A program made the translations under genes and the position numbers. A stretch of 41,236 nt of DNA, from positions 1 through 41,236 of the forward strand of contig JBBSAJ010000022.1 of the NCBI GenBank assembly GCA_038252405.1, read 5' to 3'. This stretch comes from DATCDE01 sp038252405 (GTDB taxonomy: Bacteria > Actinomycetota > Actinomycetes > Prado026). The notes below the pieces were generated by a model. The model did no database searches. It was not told the DNA's origin and saw only the letters and a list, made by a program, of their open reading frames with translations. Each line of letters starts with the position of its first letter. The first letter of the stretch is position 1. Shown here one piece after another: positions 1 to 7,591 of this stretch.

Positions 1-1
1 C

Positions 2-100
2 GACCGCCGCGCCCACTCACCCGTCCTACGGCAAGCAGACCTCCCCACCAGCGAAGTCCCCTGGTGGGGCGGCCGCCACCTCCGCTACGAGTACCAATGA
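2..100 (+). CDS. C-terminal fragment of an unidentified protein (cut by left edge)
   Basis: An open frame enters from the left edge and ends at TGA 98-100, giving 32 residues that finish with VPWWGGRHLRYEYQ. Third codon positions are mostly G or C, unlike the other two plus frames, which suggests a genuine coding tail. I do not recognise the family. The start lies outside the window, so length and function cannot be judged. Confidence 0.4.
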   Translation, partial: DRRAHSPVLRQADLPTSEVPWWGGRHLRYEYQ

Positions 101-137
101 TCAAACTGGGATCGAAACCGCTGCGCGAGAATCGGCG

Positions 138-360
138 TTAGCGCTGACGACCCCGTCCCTCGTCGGATGTGTGGGGGCTGGGGTCCGCGCGATGGGCGGC
201 GAAGGCGTCCGCGAGGGTGCCCCCCGGCTGCGTCCGAACCGGTCGGACAAGCCGTCGGTGGACCGGTTGGCCTTGGCGTAGGACAGGCCGCCTCGTACGG
301 AAGGCCAGCAGCCCGGGGAGCCTCTGCAGTCGCCTCCGCCCTCGACGTCCATGGTCACGA
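138..360 (-). pseudogene. Possible decayed coding remnant
   Basis: On the minus strand two adjoining frames each carry coding-like codon use. One runs through GLSYAKANRSTDGLSDRFG. A second, reached by a +1/-1 shift near position 225, runs through GTLADAFAAHRADPSPHTS to a TAA at 140-138. Neither makes a complete gene, and the junction looks like a frameshift. I cannot name the family. The rest of 101-398 holds nothing I can identify and no clear terminator for the gene ending at 399. Confidence 0.25.
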
Positions 361-398
361 CGGCATCGCCGTATCGATCCTGTCCGTCCTGCGTGGGG

Positions 399-1649
399 CT
401 AGTACTTGTTGGCGATGAACAGCTCCTCGGCTGGGAAGAGCGTCAGCAGCTGGGCCCCGTTGGCGGTCACCACGACCTCCTCCTCGATCCGGGCCGCGGA
501 GTAGCCGTCACTGGCCGGGCAGTACGTCTCCAGGGCGAAGACCATGCCCTCCTGCAGCTCCACCGGGTGCTCGAGGGAGTTCAGCCGGGAGATGATCGGC
601 CGCTCGTGCAGGCCCAGTCCCAGGCCGTGGCCGAACTGCAGCCCGAACGCCGCCATCTCGCTGTCGAAGCCGAACTCCTCGGCCTTGGGCCACAGCCGGG
701 CGATCTGGTCGGTGGTCGTCCCGGGCTTCACAGCGTCGATCGCCACGTCGATCCACTCGCGGGCCTTGGTGTAGGCGTCGTGCTGCGACTGCGTCGCGCG
801 GCCCACGTTGAAGGTGCGGTAGTAGCAGGTCCGGTACCCGTTGAACGACTGGATGATGTCGAAGAAGGCCTGGTCGCCGGGGCGGATCAGCCGGTCGGAG
901 AAGTTGTGCGGGTGCGGGTTGCACCGCTCCCCGGACACCGCGTTGATCGCCTCGACGTCGTCCGAGCCCATCTCGTACAGCCGCTTGTTGGCCAGCGCGA
1001 CGATCTCGTTCTCCCGGACGCCGGGCTTCAGCGCCTCGCTGATGTCCTGGTAGACGCCGTCGACCATCGAGGCGGCCGTCGACAGCAGCATGATCTCGTC
1101 GGGGGACTTGATCAGCCGGGCGTCCAGCATGACCTGCTGGGCGTCGCGGACCTCCAGGCCTACCCGCAGCAGCTCCAGCATCATCGGCGTCTCGGCGATG
1201 TCGACCCCCAACGGCATCCGGGCGACGCCCTGCTCCTCCAGGATCTCCTTGATCTCCCCGACCGCCGCGGTGATCAGGCCGGCGTCCGGCGCCACCGCGC
1301 CGCGCAGGCCGAGCATGCCGGACCGGCTGTTCGCCGGTTCCAGCCACGGCGCGTACAGCTTGTGGTGCTTCGCTGCCGACCCGAAGTCCCAGACGATCGG
1401 GTGGCCGGTGCGGGTGAGCAGCGTGTACCGGGCCACCTTGTCCCGGGCCCACTCGCCGATCATCGTCGACGACACGTAGCGGATGTTGTTGACGTCGAAC
1501 AGCAGCAGTGCCCCCAGCTCCGACGCCTCCAGTGCCGCCCGCGCCCGGCCCAACCGGTAGTTGCGCAGCCGGCCGAAGTCGACCCGTTCCTCGAAGTCGA
1601 CCCCCATGCGCCCAGGGCTGGGCGGGAAGGGACCGATGGGTGCACGCAT
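399..1649 (-). CDS. M24-family 'pita-bread' hydrolase or lyase with one altered metal ligand
   Basis: The product is 416 aa, last gene of the LacI-facing operon. An N-terminal creatinase-like domain (about 20-175) precedes a C-terminal M24 domain. M24 enzymes (aminopeptidase P, prolidase, methionine aminopeptidase) bind two metals through Asp, Asp, His, Glu, Glu. Here Asp264, His341, Glu374 and Glu389 are present. The second Asp, expected 11 residues after the first, is Cys275 (GYRTCYYRTF). Family members that act on non-peptide substrates, such as creatinase, ectoine hydrolase or DMSP lyase DddP, are known, so a small-molecule C-N or C-O cleavage is as likely as peptidase activity. The start is supported by AGGAGG 7 nt upstream of ATG 1649. 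The gene follows the oxidoreductase by about 40 nt. No signal peptide is visible, so it should be cytoplasmic. Confidence 0.85.
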   Translation of the reverse strand: MRAPIGPFPPSPGRMGVDFEERVDFGRLRNYRLGRARAALEASELGALLLFDVNNIRYVSSTMIGEWARDKVARYTLLTRTGHPIVWDFGSAAKHHKLYAPWLEPANSRSGMLGLRGAVAPDAGLITAAVGEIKEILEEQGVARMPLGVDIAETPMMLELLRVGLEVRDAQQVMLDARLIKSPDEIMLLSTAASMVDGVYQDISEALKPGVRENEIVALANKRLYEMGSDDVEAINAVSGERCNPHPHNFSDRLIRPGDQAFFDIIQSFNGYRTCYYRTFNVGRATQSQHDAYTKAREWIDVAIDAVKPGTTTDQIARLWPKAEEFGFDSEMAAFGLQFGHGLGLGLHERPIISRLNSLEHPVELQEGMVFALETYCPASDGYSAARIEEEVVVTANGAQLLTLFPAEELFIANKY

Positions 1650-1691
1650 GATGGGCCTCCTGGAGATCGTGGAGCGGCTCTCGCTGGTGGG

Positions 1692-2654
1692 TCAGCCGAC
1701 CAGGCCGGCGACGCCCTGGGTGGTCTGCGGGGCCAGGCCGTCGTCGACGGCCACGCCCTCAGGCTCCAGCTCGAGGCCCGAGCTGCGTGCCTGCTCGACG
1801 ATCAGCGCGGCGAAGTCGACCTCGCCGTGGCCGCGCCCGACCGCCTGCTGCACCGCCTGGTGGGCCGTCGCGGCGACCGGCAGCGGCACCTGAAGCTCCC
1901 GGGCGGCGGCCAGCCCCAGGTCGAAGTCCTTGCGCAGCAAGATCGTGGTGAAGGTGGCCTCGAAGTCCAGGTTGACCAAGGCGGGGGCCTTGTAGCGGGT
2001 GAACGTTGAGCCCATGACCGACCTGTTCATGAACTCCAGGAATGCCGCACGCGACACACCGCCCTGCTGGGTCATGACGGTGATCTCCGCCAACGACTGG
2101 GTGACCACGCCGAGGAAGATGTTGTGGGCCAGCTTGACCAGCCGGGCGAGGTCCTGTTCGCCGACGTAGGTCACCGACTCCCCGATGAGCGCGAGCAGGG
2201 GCTCAACCTGCGCGTAGGCGTCCGCGGGGCCAGAGACGGCGATGGCCAGCCGGCCTGCCCTGACCACCTTGGCGTTCCCGCTGACTGGTGCCGCCAGCAG
2301 CGTCGTGCCGCGCGCCGCAGCCGCCTGCCGGACCCGGTCCGAGGTCTCGCCGGAGACGGTGCTCGAGTCGACGAGGTAACGCGGCGCGGAGTCCTCGGTG
2401 AGCAGGCCGCCCGGGCCGAGGGTGACCGCCAGCAGGTCGTCGTCCGTGGCGACCATGGTGAAGACGACATCCCGGTCGGCGAGCTCGGCGATCGTGTCGA
2501 CGACGGTGCCACCGACGTCGGTGAGGTCCTCCGCCTTGGACCTCGTGCGGTTCCATACGGCGACGTCCTCCCCGGCGGCGAGCAGGCGCCCCGCCATGGC
2601 GTGGCCCATCCGTCCGGTGCCGATCCAGCCGATCCGGCTGCCCAGGGTGCTCAT
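1692..2654 (-). CDS. NAD(P)-dependent beta-hydroxyacid dehydrogenase (3-hydroxyisobutyrate dehydrogenase family)
   Basis: The product is 320 aa. The N-terminal Rossmann fold has the dinucleotide motif GWIGTGRMG (residues 9-17). The substrate motif APVSG lies near 122-126 and the catalytic Lys is 174 in LVKLAHN. The C-terminal all-alpha domain follows. These match the 6-phosphogluconate/3-hydroxyisobutyrate dehydrogenase superfamily, which oxidises beta-hydroxy acids or reduces the matching semialdehydes; some members are imine reductases. The NAD/NADP preference is uncertain, although Asn35-Arg36-Thr37 after the second strand suggests NADP. It lies 29 nt downstream of the ABC ATPase gene and upstream of the M24 enzyme, so it probably acts on the imported compound or its cleavage product. 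AGAGGA precedes ATG 2654. Confidence 0.85.
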   Translation of the reverse strand: MSTLGSRIGWIGTGRMGHAMAGRLLAAGEDVAVWNRTRSKAEDLTDVGGTVVDTIAELADRDVVFTMVATDDDLLAVTLGPGGLLTEDSAPRYLVDSSTVSGETSDRVRQAAAARGTTLLAAPVSGNAKVVRAGRLAIAVSGPADAYAQVEPLLALIGESVTYVGEQDLARLVKLAHNIFLGVVTQSLAEITVMTQQGGVSRAAFLEFMNRSVMGSTFTRYKAPALVNLDFEATFTTILLRKDFDLGLAAARELQVPLPVAATAHQAVQQAVGRGHGEVDFAALIVEQARSSGLELEPEGVAVDDGLAPQTTQGVAGLVG

Positions 2655-2683
2655 TGGTGCGTCCTCTTTCGGTCTGCGGGTCG

Positions 2684-3427
2684 TTACAGAGACTCGTGCG
2701 ACGGTGCGGGCGCGGCTGCCCCGAGGTACAGGCGGGCCACCTCTGGGTTGTCGAGCAGGCTGGCCCCGGTTGCCACGAGGCGTACCCGACCGGACTCAAG
2801 GACCGCACCGAAGTCCGAGGCGGCGAGGCCGGAGCGGGCGTTCTGCTCGACGAGCAGGATGGTGCGACCGCTTGAGGACATCGAACGGATGCTCTCGAAG
2901 ACCACTTGTCGCGACTTCGGGTCGAGGCCGATCGACGGCTCGTCGAGCAGGATCAGGGTGGGGTCCAGGATCAGCGTGCGGGCGAGCTCGACCTGCTTCT
3001 GCTCCCCGCCGGAGAGCGACCCGGCGTGCTCGCGGGCCCGCGACTTGCAGATCGGGAAGGCCGCCACAGCCTGGGCCAGCCTCTCCTGGACTACCTTCTG
3101 GTCCTTGATCAGGTAGCCGCCCATGAGCAGGTTGTCCCAGACCGTCATGGCCGGGAACAGGCTGCGGTCCTGGGGGACGTGCACGATCCCGAGGCGGAGC
3201 CGGGCCTTCGGGCTCAGCCGGCTGACCTCCACGTCGCCGAACAGCACAGTCCCCTGCTTCGGGCGCAGCAGGCCGCTGACTGTCTTCAGCACCGTGGACT
3301 TGCCGGCACCGTTGGGCCCGATGAGGCAGGTGACGGTGCCCGACTCGACGGCCAGGTCCACCCCCTTGAGGATGTCTCCGGCGCCGTACCCGGCCACGAC
3401 TCCCTCGAGCTTCAGGATCGTCGTCAC
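2684..3427 (-). CDS. HAAT-type ABC importer ATPase, LivF-like (system 1)
   Basis: The product is 247 aa. Walker A GPNGAGKST is at 37-45. The signature LSGGEQ and Walker B LILLDEPSIGLD follow in the order typical of LivF. The family hydrolyses ATP on the cytoplasmic face of a LivHM-type permease. A GTG start at 3427 lies one base after the stop of the LivG-like gene, so the two ATPases are probably made together and pair as a heterodimer. The gene belongs to the operon running from the binding protein at 7352 to the M24 enzyme. The substrate cannot be read from the ATPase. Confidence 0.93.
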   Translation of the reverse strand: MTTILKLEGVVAGYGAGDILKGVDLAVESGTVTCLIGPNGAGKSTVLKTVSGLLRPKQGTVLFGDVEVSRLSPKARLRLGIVHVPQDRSLFPAMTVWDNLLMGGYLIKDQKVVQERLAQAVAAFPICKSRAREHAGSLSGGEQKQVELARTLILDPTLILLDEPSIGLDPKSRQVVFESIRSMSSSGRTILLVEQNARSGLAASDFGAVLESGRVRLVATGASLLDNPEVARLYLGAAAPAPSHESL

Positions 3428-3428
3428 G

Positions 3429-4160
3429 CTAGGCCCCCAGGTAGGCGTCGAGGACGAGCGGGTTGTTCTGCACCTCGGCGGGCTTGCCGCTGAAGATCCG
3501 TTTGCCGGCGTCCAGGACGATCACCGGGTCGCACAGCCGCATGACGAAGGTCATGTCGTGCTCGACGATGAGGAAGGTGATCCCTGCCGCATGGCGGCTG
3601 CGGATGTGCCGCTCCATCGTCTCGATCATCACCGGGTTGACGCCGGCGGTGGGCTCGTCGAGCAGCACCAGCCGCGGCGAGCTCATCAGAACCGCGGCGA
3701 ACTCGAGCAGCTTGCGCTGGCCGTAGGACAGCTCGGCCGCGAGCAGGTCGGCCACCGGGGCGAGGCGGAACTCCTCGAGCAGCTGCTCGGCGCTCTCCCG
3801 GTCCGCCGTGGCCACCCGCCGGGTGAACAGCTGTCCCCAGCCGAACCCGGCCGCCACCACCAGGTTCTCCTGCACGCTGAGCTGCGGGAACACCCTGGCC
3901 TGTTGGAAGGTGCGCGACAGGCCTCGGCGGTACAACCGCCCAGGGTTGTGGCCGGTGGTGTCGTTGCCCGCGAACTCCACGGTCCCGGCGTCCGCCTTGA
4001 AGTAGCCGGTGATGATGTTGAACAGGGTGGTCTTGCCAGAACCGTTGGGTCCAATGAGGGCCGTGATGGTCCCTTCGGCAACCTCGATCGAGCAGTCGTC
4101 GACCGCTCGAACACCCCCGAAGACCTTGGTGACGCCCTGAACGCTCAGCAGGTTGCTCAT
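3429..4160 (-). CDS. HAAT-type ABC importer ATPase, LivG-like (system 1)
   Basis: The product is 243 aa. Walker A GPNGSGKTT is at 37-45, the signature is the LivG-type LSYGQ, and Walker B reads LVLLDEPTAGVNP. The C-terminal stretch with VIVLDAGKRIFSGKPAEV and a final YLGA is characteristic of LivG. Its ATG at 4160 overlaps the stop of the LivM-like permease as ATGA, which implies translational coupling. It is paired with the LivF-like ATPase just downstream. Confidence 0.93.
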   Translation of the reverse strand: MSNLLSVQGVTKVFGGVRAVDDCSIEVAEGTITALIGPNGSGKTTLFNIITGYFKADAGTVEFAGNDTTGHNPGRLYRRGLSRTFQQARVFPQLSVQENLVVAAGFGWGQLFTRRVATADRESAEQLLEEFRLAPVADLLAAELSYGQRKLLEFAAVLMSSPRLVLLDEPTAGVNPVMIETMERHIRSRHAAGITFLIVEHDMTFVMRLCDPVIVLDAGKRIFSGKPAEVQNNPLVLDAYLGA

Positions 4161-5203
4161 GACCGACCACCTCCCGGCAGCGCGACCGGGTCCTCGGAAG
4201 GGGTGGCGCTGGCGGCGGTCGCCTGCTGCTCGGCTGCCTCAGTCCGCTGGCGGCGGCTGCGCAGCCGCAGCTTGTCCTCCAGCGTCGGCAGGATTCCGCG
4301 GGGGAGAAGCAGCATGATGACGAGGAACACCAGCGCGTAGGCGATCAGGTAGAACTGGCTGCCACCCAGGTGGTAGGCCAGCGTCTGCTGGCCGGTCTCC
4401 AGGATGATCGCGCCGAGCACCGGCCCCCACAGGGTGGCCCGGCCACCTAGGAAGGTCATCAGCACGATGCCGATCGTGAGCAGCGGGTCGATGGCGAACT
4501 GCGGGTAGATGAAGGTCTGGAAGTAGGCCCAAACCCCGCCGACCATGGCGGTGATCCCGACGCTCACCGAGAATGCCAGCACCTTGACGCCGGTGACCCG
4601 CACGCCGATGCCCATGGCCTTGTCCTCGTCGGCCCGCACCGCCGTCAGGGACAGGCCGATCTTGCTCCGCATCGTCCCGAAGGTGATCAGCATGGTCACA
4701 GCCAGCAGCAGCAAGAACACGTAGTAGAAGGGGATCTCGAAGGTCTTGGCCAAGAACGGGGGTATCGGCAGGCCGATCCCCTGCGACCCGCCGGTGATCC
4801 CGTGCAGGTTGAACGCGAGGGTCTGTACGACGAACAGGAAGGTGATCGTCACGATCGCGAAGACGTCGGCCCTGGTCCGCATCGACACCCACCCGATCGG
4901 CCAGCCGATCAGAGCGCCGATGATGGCGATCACCGGGAGCAGCAGGAACGGCTCGTAGCCGCTGGTGAGGACCTTGTTCTGGAACACCAGCGCCATCGTG
5001 TAGGCGCCGATGCCGAAGAAGGCGGCGTGCCCCAGGGACGGGTACCCGGCGAAGCCACCGACCAGGTTCCAGGCGCTGGACATGGTCGCGTACATCAGCA
5101 CGAACACGAGCAGGGTCAAGAACCAGTGCGCGAGCCCGAAGAAGGGCAGTACCGCGAGCGCGCCGAAGAAGACGCCTCCGCGGACGATGCTCCACAGGTT
5201 CAC
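4157..5203 (-). CDS. HAAT-type ABC importer permease, LivM-like (system 1)
   Basis: The product is 348 aa with about ten hydrophobic segments. The LivM hallmark SLGHAAFFGIGAYT follows the second membrane segment, and the cytoplasmic loop SKIGLSLTAVRADEDKA contacts the ATPase. The C-terminus after about 310 is a charged, Ala/Glu-rich cytoplasmic tail. The GTG start at 5203 overlaps the LivH-like stop as GTGA. Together with the LivH-like subunit it should form the transmembrane channel for the ligand captured by the lipoprotein encoded at 6087-7352. Confidence 0.93.
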   Translation of the reverse strand: MNLWSIVRGGVFFGALAVLPFFGLAHWFLTLLVFVLMYATMSSAWNLVGGFAGYPSLGHAAFFGIGAYTMALVFQNKVLTSGYEPFLLLPVIAIIGALIGWPIGWVSMRTRADVFAIVTITFLFVVQTLAFNLHGITGGSQGIGLPIPPFLAKTFEIPFYYVFLLLLAVTMLITFGTMRSKIGLSLTAVRADEDKAMGIGVRVTGVKVLAFSVSVGITAMVGGVWAYFQTFIYPQFAIDPLLTIGIVLMTFLGGRATLWGPVLGAIILETGQQTLAYHLGGSQFYLIAYALVFLVIMLLLPRGILPTLEDKLRLRSRRQRTEAAEQQATAASATPSEDPVALPGGGRS

Positions 5204-6090
5204 AGGGCACCCCGGCCGACCGTGCCGAACAGCCCCTGGGGCCGAAACAGCAGGACCAGGATCAAGATGACGAAGAAGGTCATCTCCGACCAGGCGGGCG
5301 AGACCGTGGCCGCCACGATCGCCGACGAGGTGGACACGATGACCGCGGCGATCACTGCCCCGCCAACGCTTCCTAGGCCGCCCAGGACGACGATCGACAG
5401 CAATCGGGAGATCAGGTCGTAGTGGCTGCCCGAGTAGAAGGGGTAGAGCAAGCCGTACACCGAGCCAGCTGCTGCCGCGGTGGCCGCCCCGAGCCCGAAC
5501 CCGAGGGCGGCCACCCGGTCCGCCTCGACGCCAAGGAGCTTCGCCGAGTCGGGGTTCTGCACCGTCGCCCGTACCGCGCGGCCGAAGCGGGTGCGGTTGA
5601 GCAGCAGGAACAGCAGCGCGAGAGCGACCAGGGAGAGCGCGAACGCGTACACCCTGACCACGGTGAAGTGGTAGCCGAAGAACGTCCAGCTGTCGTTCTC
5701 GTACCCGGTGATGATGCTGCGGTACGTGGTCTTCCAGGTGATGCTCAGGAGCCCCTCGATCAGCAGTGCCACCGCGAACGTCACCAGCAGGCTGAGCTCG
5801 GCCTTGTCATCGCGCTTCAATGGCCGCAGGAACAGCAGCTGCACGCCGACCCCGAGCCCGAACATGATCACAGTGGTGATCGGGATGGCCAGGAACGGGT
5901 CGATACCGAAGGACACGAACAGCTGGTAGGCGAGATACGCGGACGCGATGACCATCGCCCCCTGGGCGAGGTTCACCACCTTCATGATCCCGAAGATCAA
6001 GGTCTGACCGGAGGCCATCAGCGCGTAGACGCCTCCGGTCAGCACCCCGAGGATCACGCCCTGGACAAGGGCATGCATCGATGCGCTCAC
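5200..6090 (-). CDS. HAAT-type ABC importer permease, LivH-like (system 1)
   Basis: The product is 296 aa from GTG 6090, which overlaps the binding-protein stop as GTGA. An ATG four codons in (6078) is the alternative; longer N-terminal extensions would read into the upstream gene. The LivH motif FGIMKVVNLAQGAM lies near residue 35, with about eight membrane spans and the ATPase-contact loop RTRFGRAVRATVQNPDSAKLLG in the second half. It ends FRPQGLFG, the usual LivH C-terminal motif. It forms the heterodimeric channel with the LivM-like subunit. Confidence 0.92.
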   Translation of the reverse strand: MSASMHALVQGVILGVLTGGVYALMASGQTLIFGIMKVVNLAQGAMVIASAYLAYQLFVSFGIDPFLAIPITTVIMFGLGVGVQLLFLRPLKRDDKAELSLLVTFAVALLIEGLLSITWKTTYRSIITGYENDSWTFFGYHFTVVRVYAFALSLVALALLFLLLNRTRFGRAVRATVQNPDSAKLLGVEADRVAALGFGLGAATAAAAGSVYGLLYPFYSGSHYDLISRLLSIVVLGGLGSVGGAVIAAVIVSTSSAIVAATVSPAWSEMTFFVILILVLLFRPQGLFGTVGRGAL

Positions 6091-7352
6091 CCGCCCCAGT
6101 TGGGTTTGGGGTAGACCGGTGCTGCCTGGGCCACGTCGGTCGGGAAGACCGGGAGGAGCTTGCCGCCCTGCCACTGGACCAGGTGGAAGCTGCCCTGCGG
6201 CTGGCCGATCGCGTCCCAGCTGAGGTCACCGAGGAGCGTCGGCCAGGTGGTGCCTGCCTCGTGGAGCGTCGAAATGATCGTCGCGTTGTCGATCTTGCCG
6301 GTCTTCTTCGCGACCTCCTCGAGGAGCTGGCCGCAGGCGTACGCCTCCGCGGAGCTGTTGTCGATCGTGTCAGCGGTGCCGCCGTACTTCTTGATGTACG
6401 CGTCGGTGAACTCGGCACTGCCCGTGGCGGTCGAGCCCGGGAACCAGTCACCCGACGACGTGATGCCCGCGGTGTTCGAGGCTCCCACCTTGCTCGGGAA
6501 CTCCAGCGGCGAGTTGGCTCCGTTGCTCATGTACATGAACTTGGGGCTGAACTTCAGCTGCACCAAGCTCTTGACCATGGCGTAGGCGTCCTCGCTCTGC
6601 GTGCCAGCGACGATGACGTCGGGGTTCGCCGAAGCGATCTTCGCGGCGATCGGCGAGAAGTCCTGCGTCTCGGCGGGGTAGACCTGCTTGTACACGGTCT
6701 TGATGCCAGCGGCCTCGAACCGGGCGCGGACGTTCTCCGCGATCGGCGCGGAGAACGGGTCGTCCAGCTCGGGATAGGCCGCGGTCGTCGGCCGGTCGGC
6801 CGAGGGCAGCGACAAGATCCAGTCGGCGAACACGTCACCTTGCTTCACGACCGGTGCGGGCTGCACGAAGAACAGGTTGTCCAGCTTCGCCGCGAACACC
6901 TTGGGCCCGCCACCGGCCGGCTCGAGGAACGCGTATCCGTACCGCTTGGCGACCTGGGAGGCCGGCACGGTGAGCAGGCTGGAGAACGGTCCGAAGACGG
7001 CGTCGACGTGGTCCTGGTTGATCAGGTTCTGGTAGTTCGTGACGACCTGGTCGGGGCTCGAGGTGTCGTCCACGATCTTGAACTCGACCTTGCGGCCGAG
7101 GATGCCGCCCTTGGCGTTGATCTGGTCGGCCCACAGCTCGTAGCCGGCCTTGACCGCCTTGCCCGGGTCGGCGAAGTCGCCGGTCAGCGAGACCGAGGCC
7201 CCGATGACCAGCGGCTGGCTCGACTGGGCAGAAGAACTGGAGCCCCCGCTCCCACCCGAGGAACCCGACGCACATGCGCTGATGCCCACGGACATCAGCG
7301 CAAGGGCGACTACCGCGGGACCCCGGAATCGCAAACGATTGCTACCAAACAT
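6087..7352 (-). CDS. Lipoprotein solute-binding protein of HAAT importer (system 1)
   Basis: The product is 421 aa from ATG 7352, chosen because GGAGGA lies 9 nt upstream and because it begins a standard lipoprotein signal (Arg-rich start, hydrophobic core, lipobox ISAC with Cys27). A Ser/Gly linker follows, then a type I periplasmic-binding fold starting PLVIGASVSLTGDFADPGKAV, typical of the LivJ-like 'peripl_BP_6' group that binds amino acids, amides or aromatic acids. It would be tethered outside the membrane. It is the first gene of the operon and would be controlled by the LacI-family repressor. One operator, 7331-7342, falls inside its signal-peptide codons. Confidence 0.92.
   Translation of the reverse strand: MFGSNRLRFRGPAVVALALMSVGISACASGSSGGSGGSSSSAQSSQPLVIGASVSLTGDFADPGKAVKAGYELWADQINAKGGILGRKVEFKIVDDTSSPDQVVTNYQNLINQDHVDAVFGPFSSLLTVPASQVAKRYGYAFLEPAGGGPKVFAAKLDNLFFVQPAPVVKQGDVFADWILSLPSADRPTTAAYPELDDPFSAPIAENVRARFEAAGIKTVYKQVYPAETQDFSPIAAKIASANPDVIVAGTQSEDAYAMVKSLVQLKFSPKFMYMSNGANSPLEFPSKVGASNTAGITSSGDWFPGSTATGSAEFTDAYIKKYGGTADTIDNSSAEAYACGQLLEEVAKKTGKIDNATIISTLHEAGTTWPTLLGDLSWDAIGQPQGSFHLVQWQGGKLLPVFPTDVAQAAPVYPKPNWGG
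7331..7342. promoter_or_regulatory. LacI-family operator O1 (inside the binding-protein gene)
   Basis: GCAAACGATTGC fits the CG-centred palindrome GCAAnCGnTTGC typical of LacI/GalR regulators. It lies 10 nt inside the coding region of the binding protein, about 99 bp (centre to centre) from O2. A downstream operator is common for loop-forming or roadblock repression. Confidence 0.65.
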
Positions 7353-7429
7353 GACCCGTTCCTCCATAACCTGGAGTGTGGAGAAGTCCGCGAGCGAGGA
7401 AGTTCGTCGCGGTCGGTCGAGCGGGGTGC

Positions 7430-7441
7430 ACAAACGATTGC
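7430..7441. promoter_or_regulatory. LacI-family operator O2 (at the predicted transcription start)
   Basis: ACAAACGATTGC differs from O1 only at its first base. It begins 4 nt downstream of the predicted -10 element of the minus-strand promoter, so it covers the start site, the classical position for LacI repression. Confidence 0.7.
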
Positions 7442-7445
7442 GCTG

Positions 7446-7474
7446 AGAGTGCACCCCGGCGTCTGCCGTGTCAA
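7446..7474 (-). promoter_or_regulatory. Predicted sigma-70-type promoter of importer operon 1
   Basis: On the minus strand a perfect -35 TTGACA (7474-7469) is followed by a 17-nt spacer and a -10 CACTCT (7451-7446). The start would fall near 7439, within operator O2, giving a leader of about 85 nt before ATG 7352. Confidence 0.6.
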
Positions 7475-7533
7475 GGACTTGCGACCGCTATGTTGCGCCC
7501 TAGTAAGCATGTTGTTGCGCGAGGCCTGGACAG

Positions 7534-7545
7534 GCAACCGATTGC
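7534..7545. promoter_or_regulatory. LacI-family operator O3 (upstream of the regulator gene)
   Basis: GCAACCGATTGC is a third copy of the GCAAnCGATTGC motif, 104 bp centre to centre from O2 and 47 bp before the regulator ATG. It is placed for autoregulation and for looping with O2. I saw no convincing -35/-10 pair for the regulator itself. Confidence 0.65.
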
Positions 7546-7591
7546 GATCCAAATCCGGCGCATCCTGACCCGACGGCCTACAGTGACCGCC

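Noticed and set aside
351..2009. Long plus-strand open frame opposite the M24 and oxidoreductase genes
   Set aside because: It is antisense to two well-supported enzymes, is full of low-complexity Arg/Gly/Val/Gln-rich sequence, and reflects high GC content.
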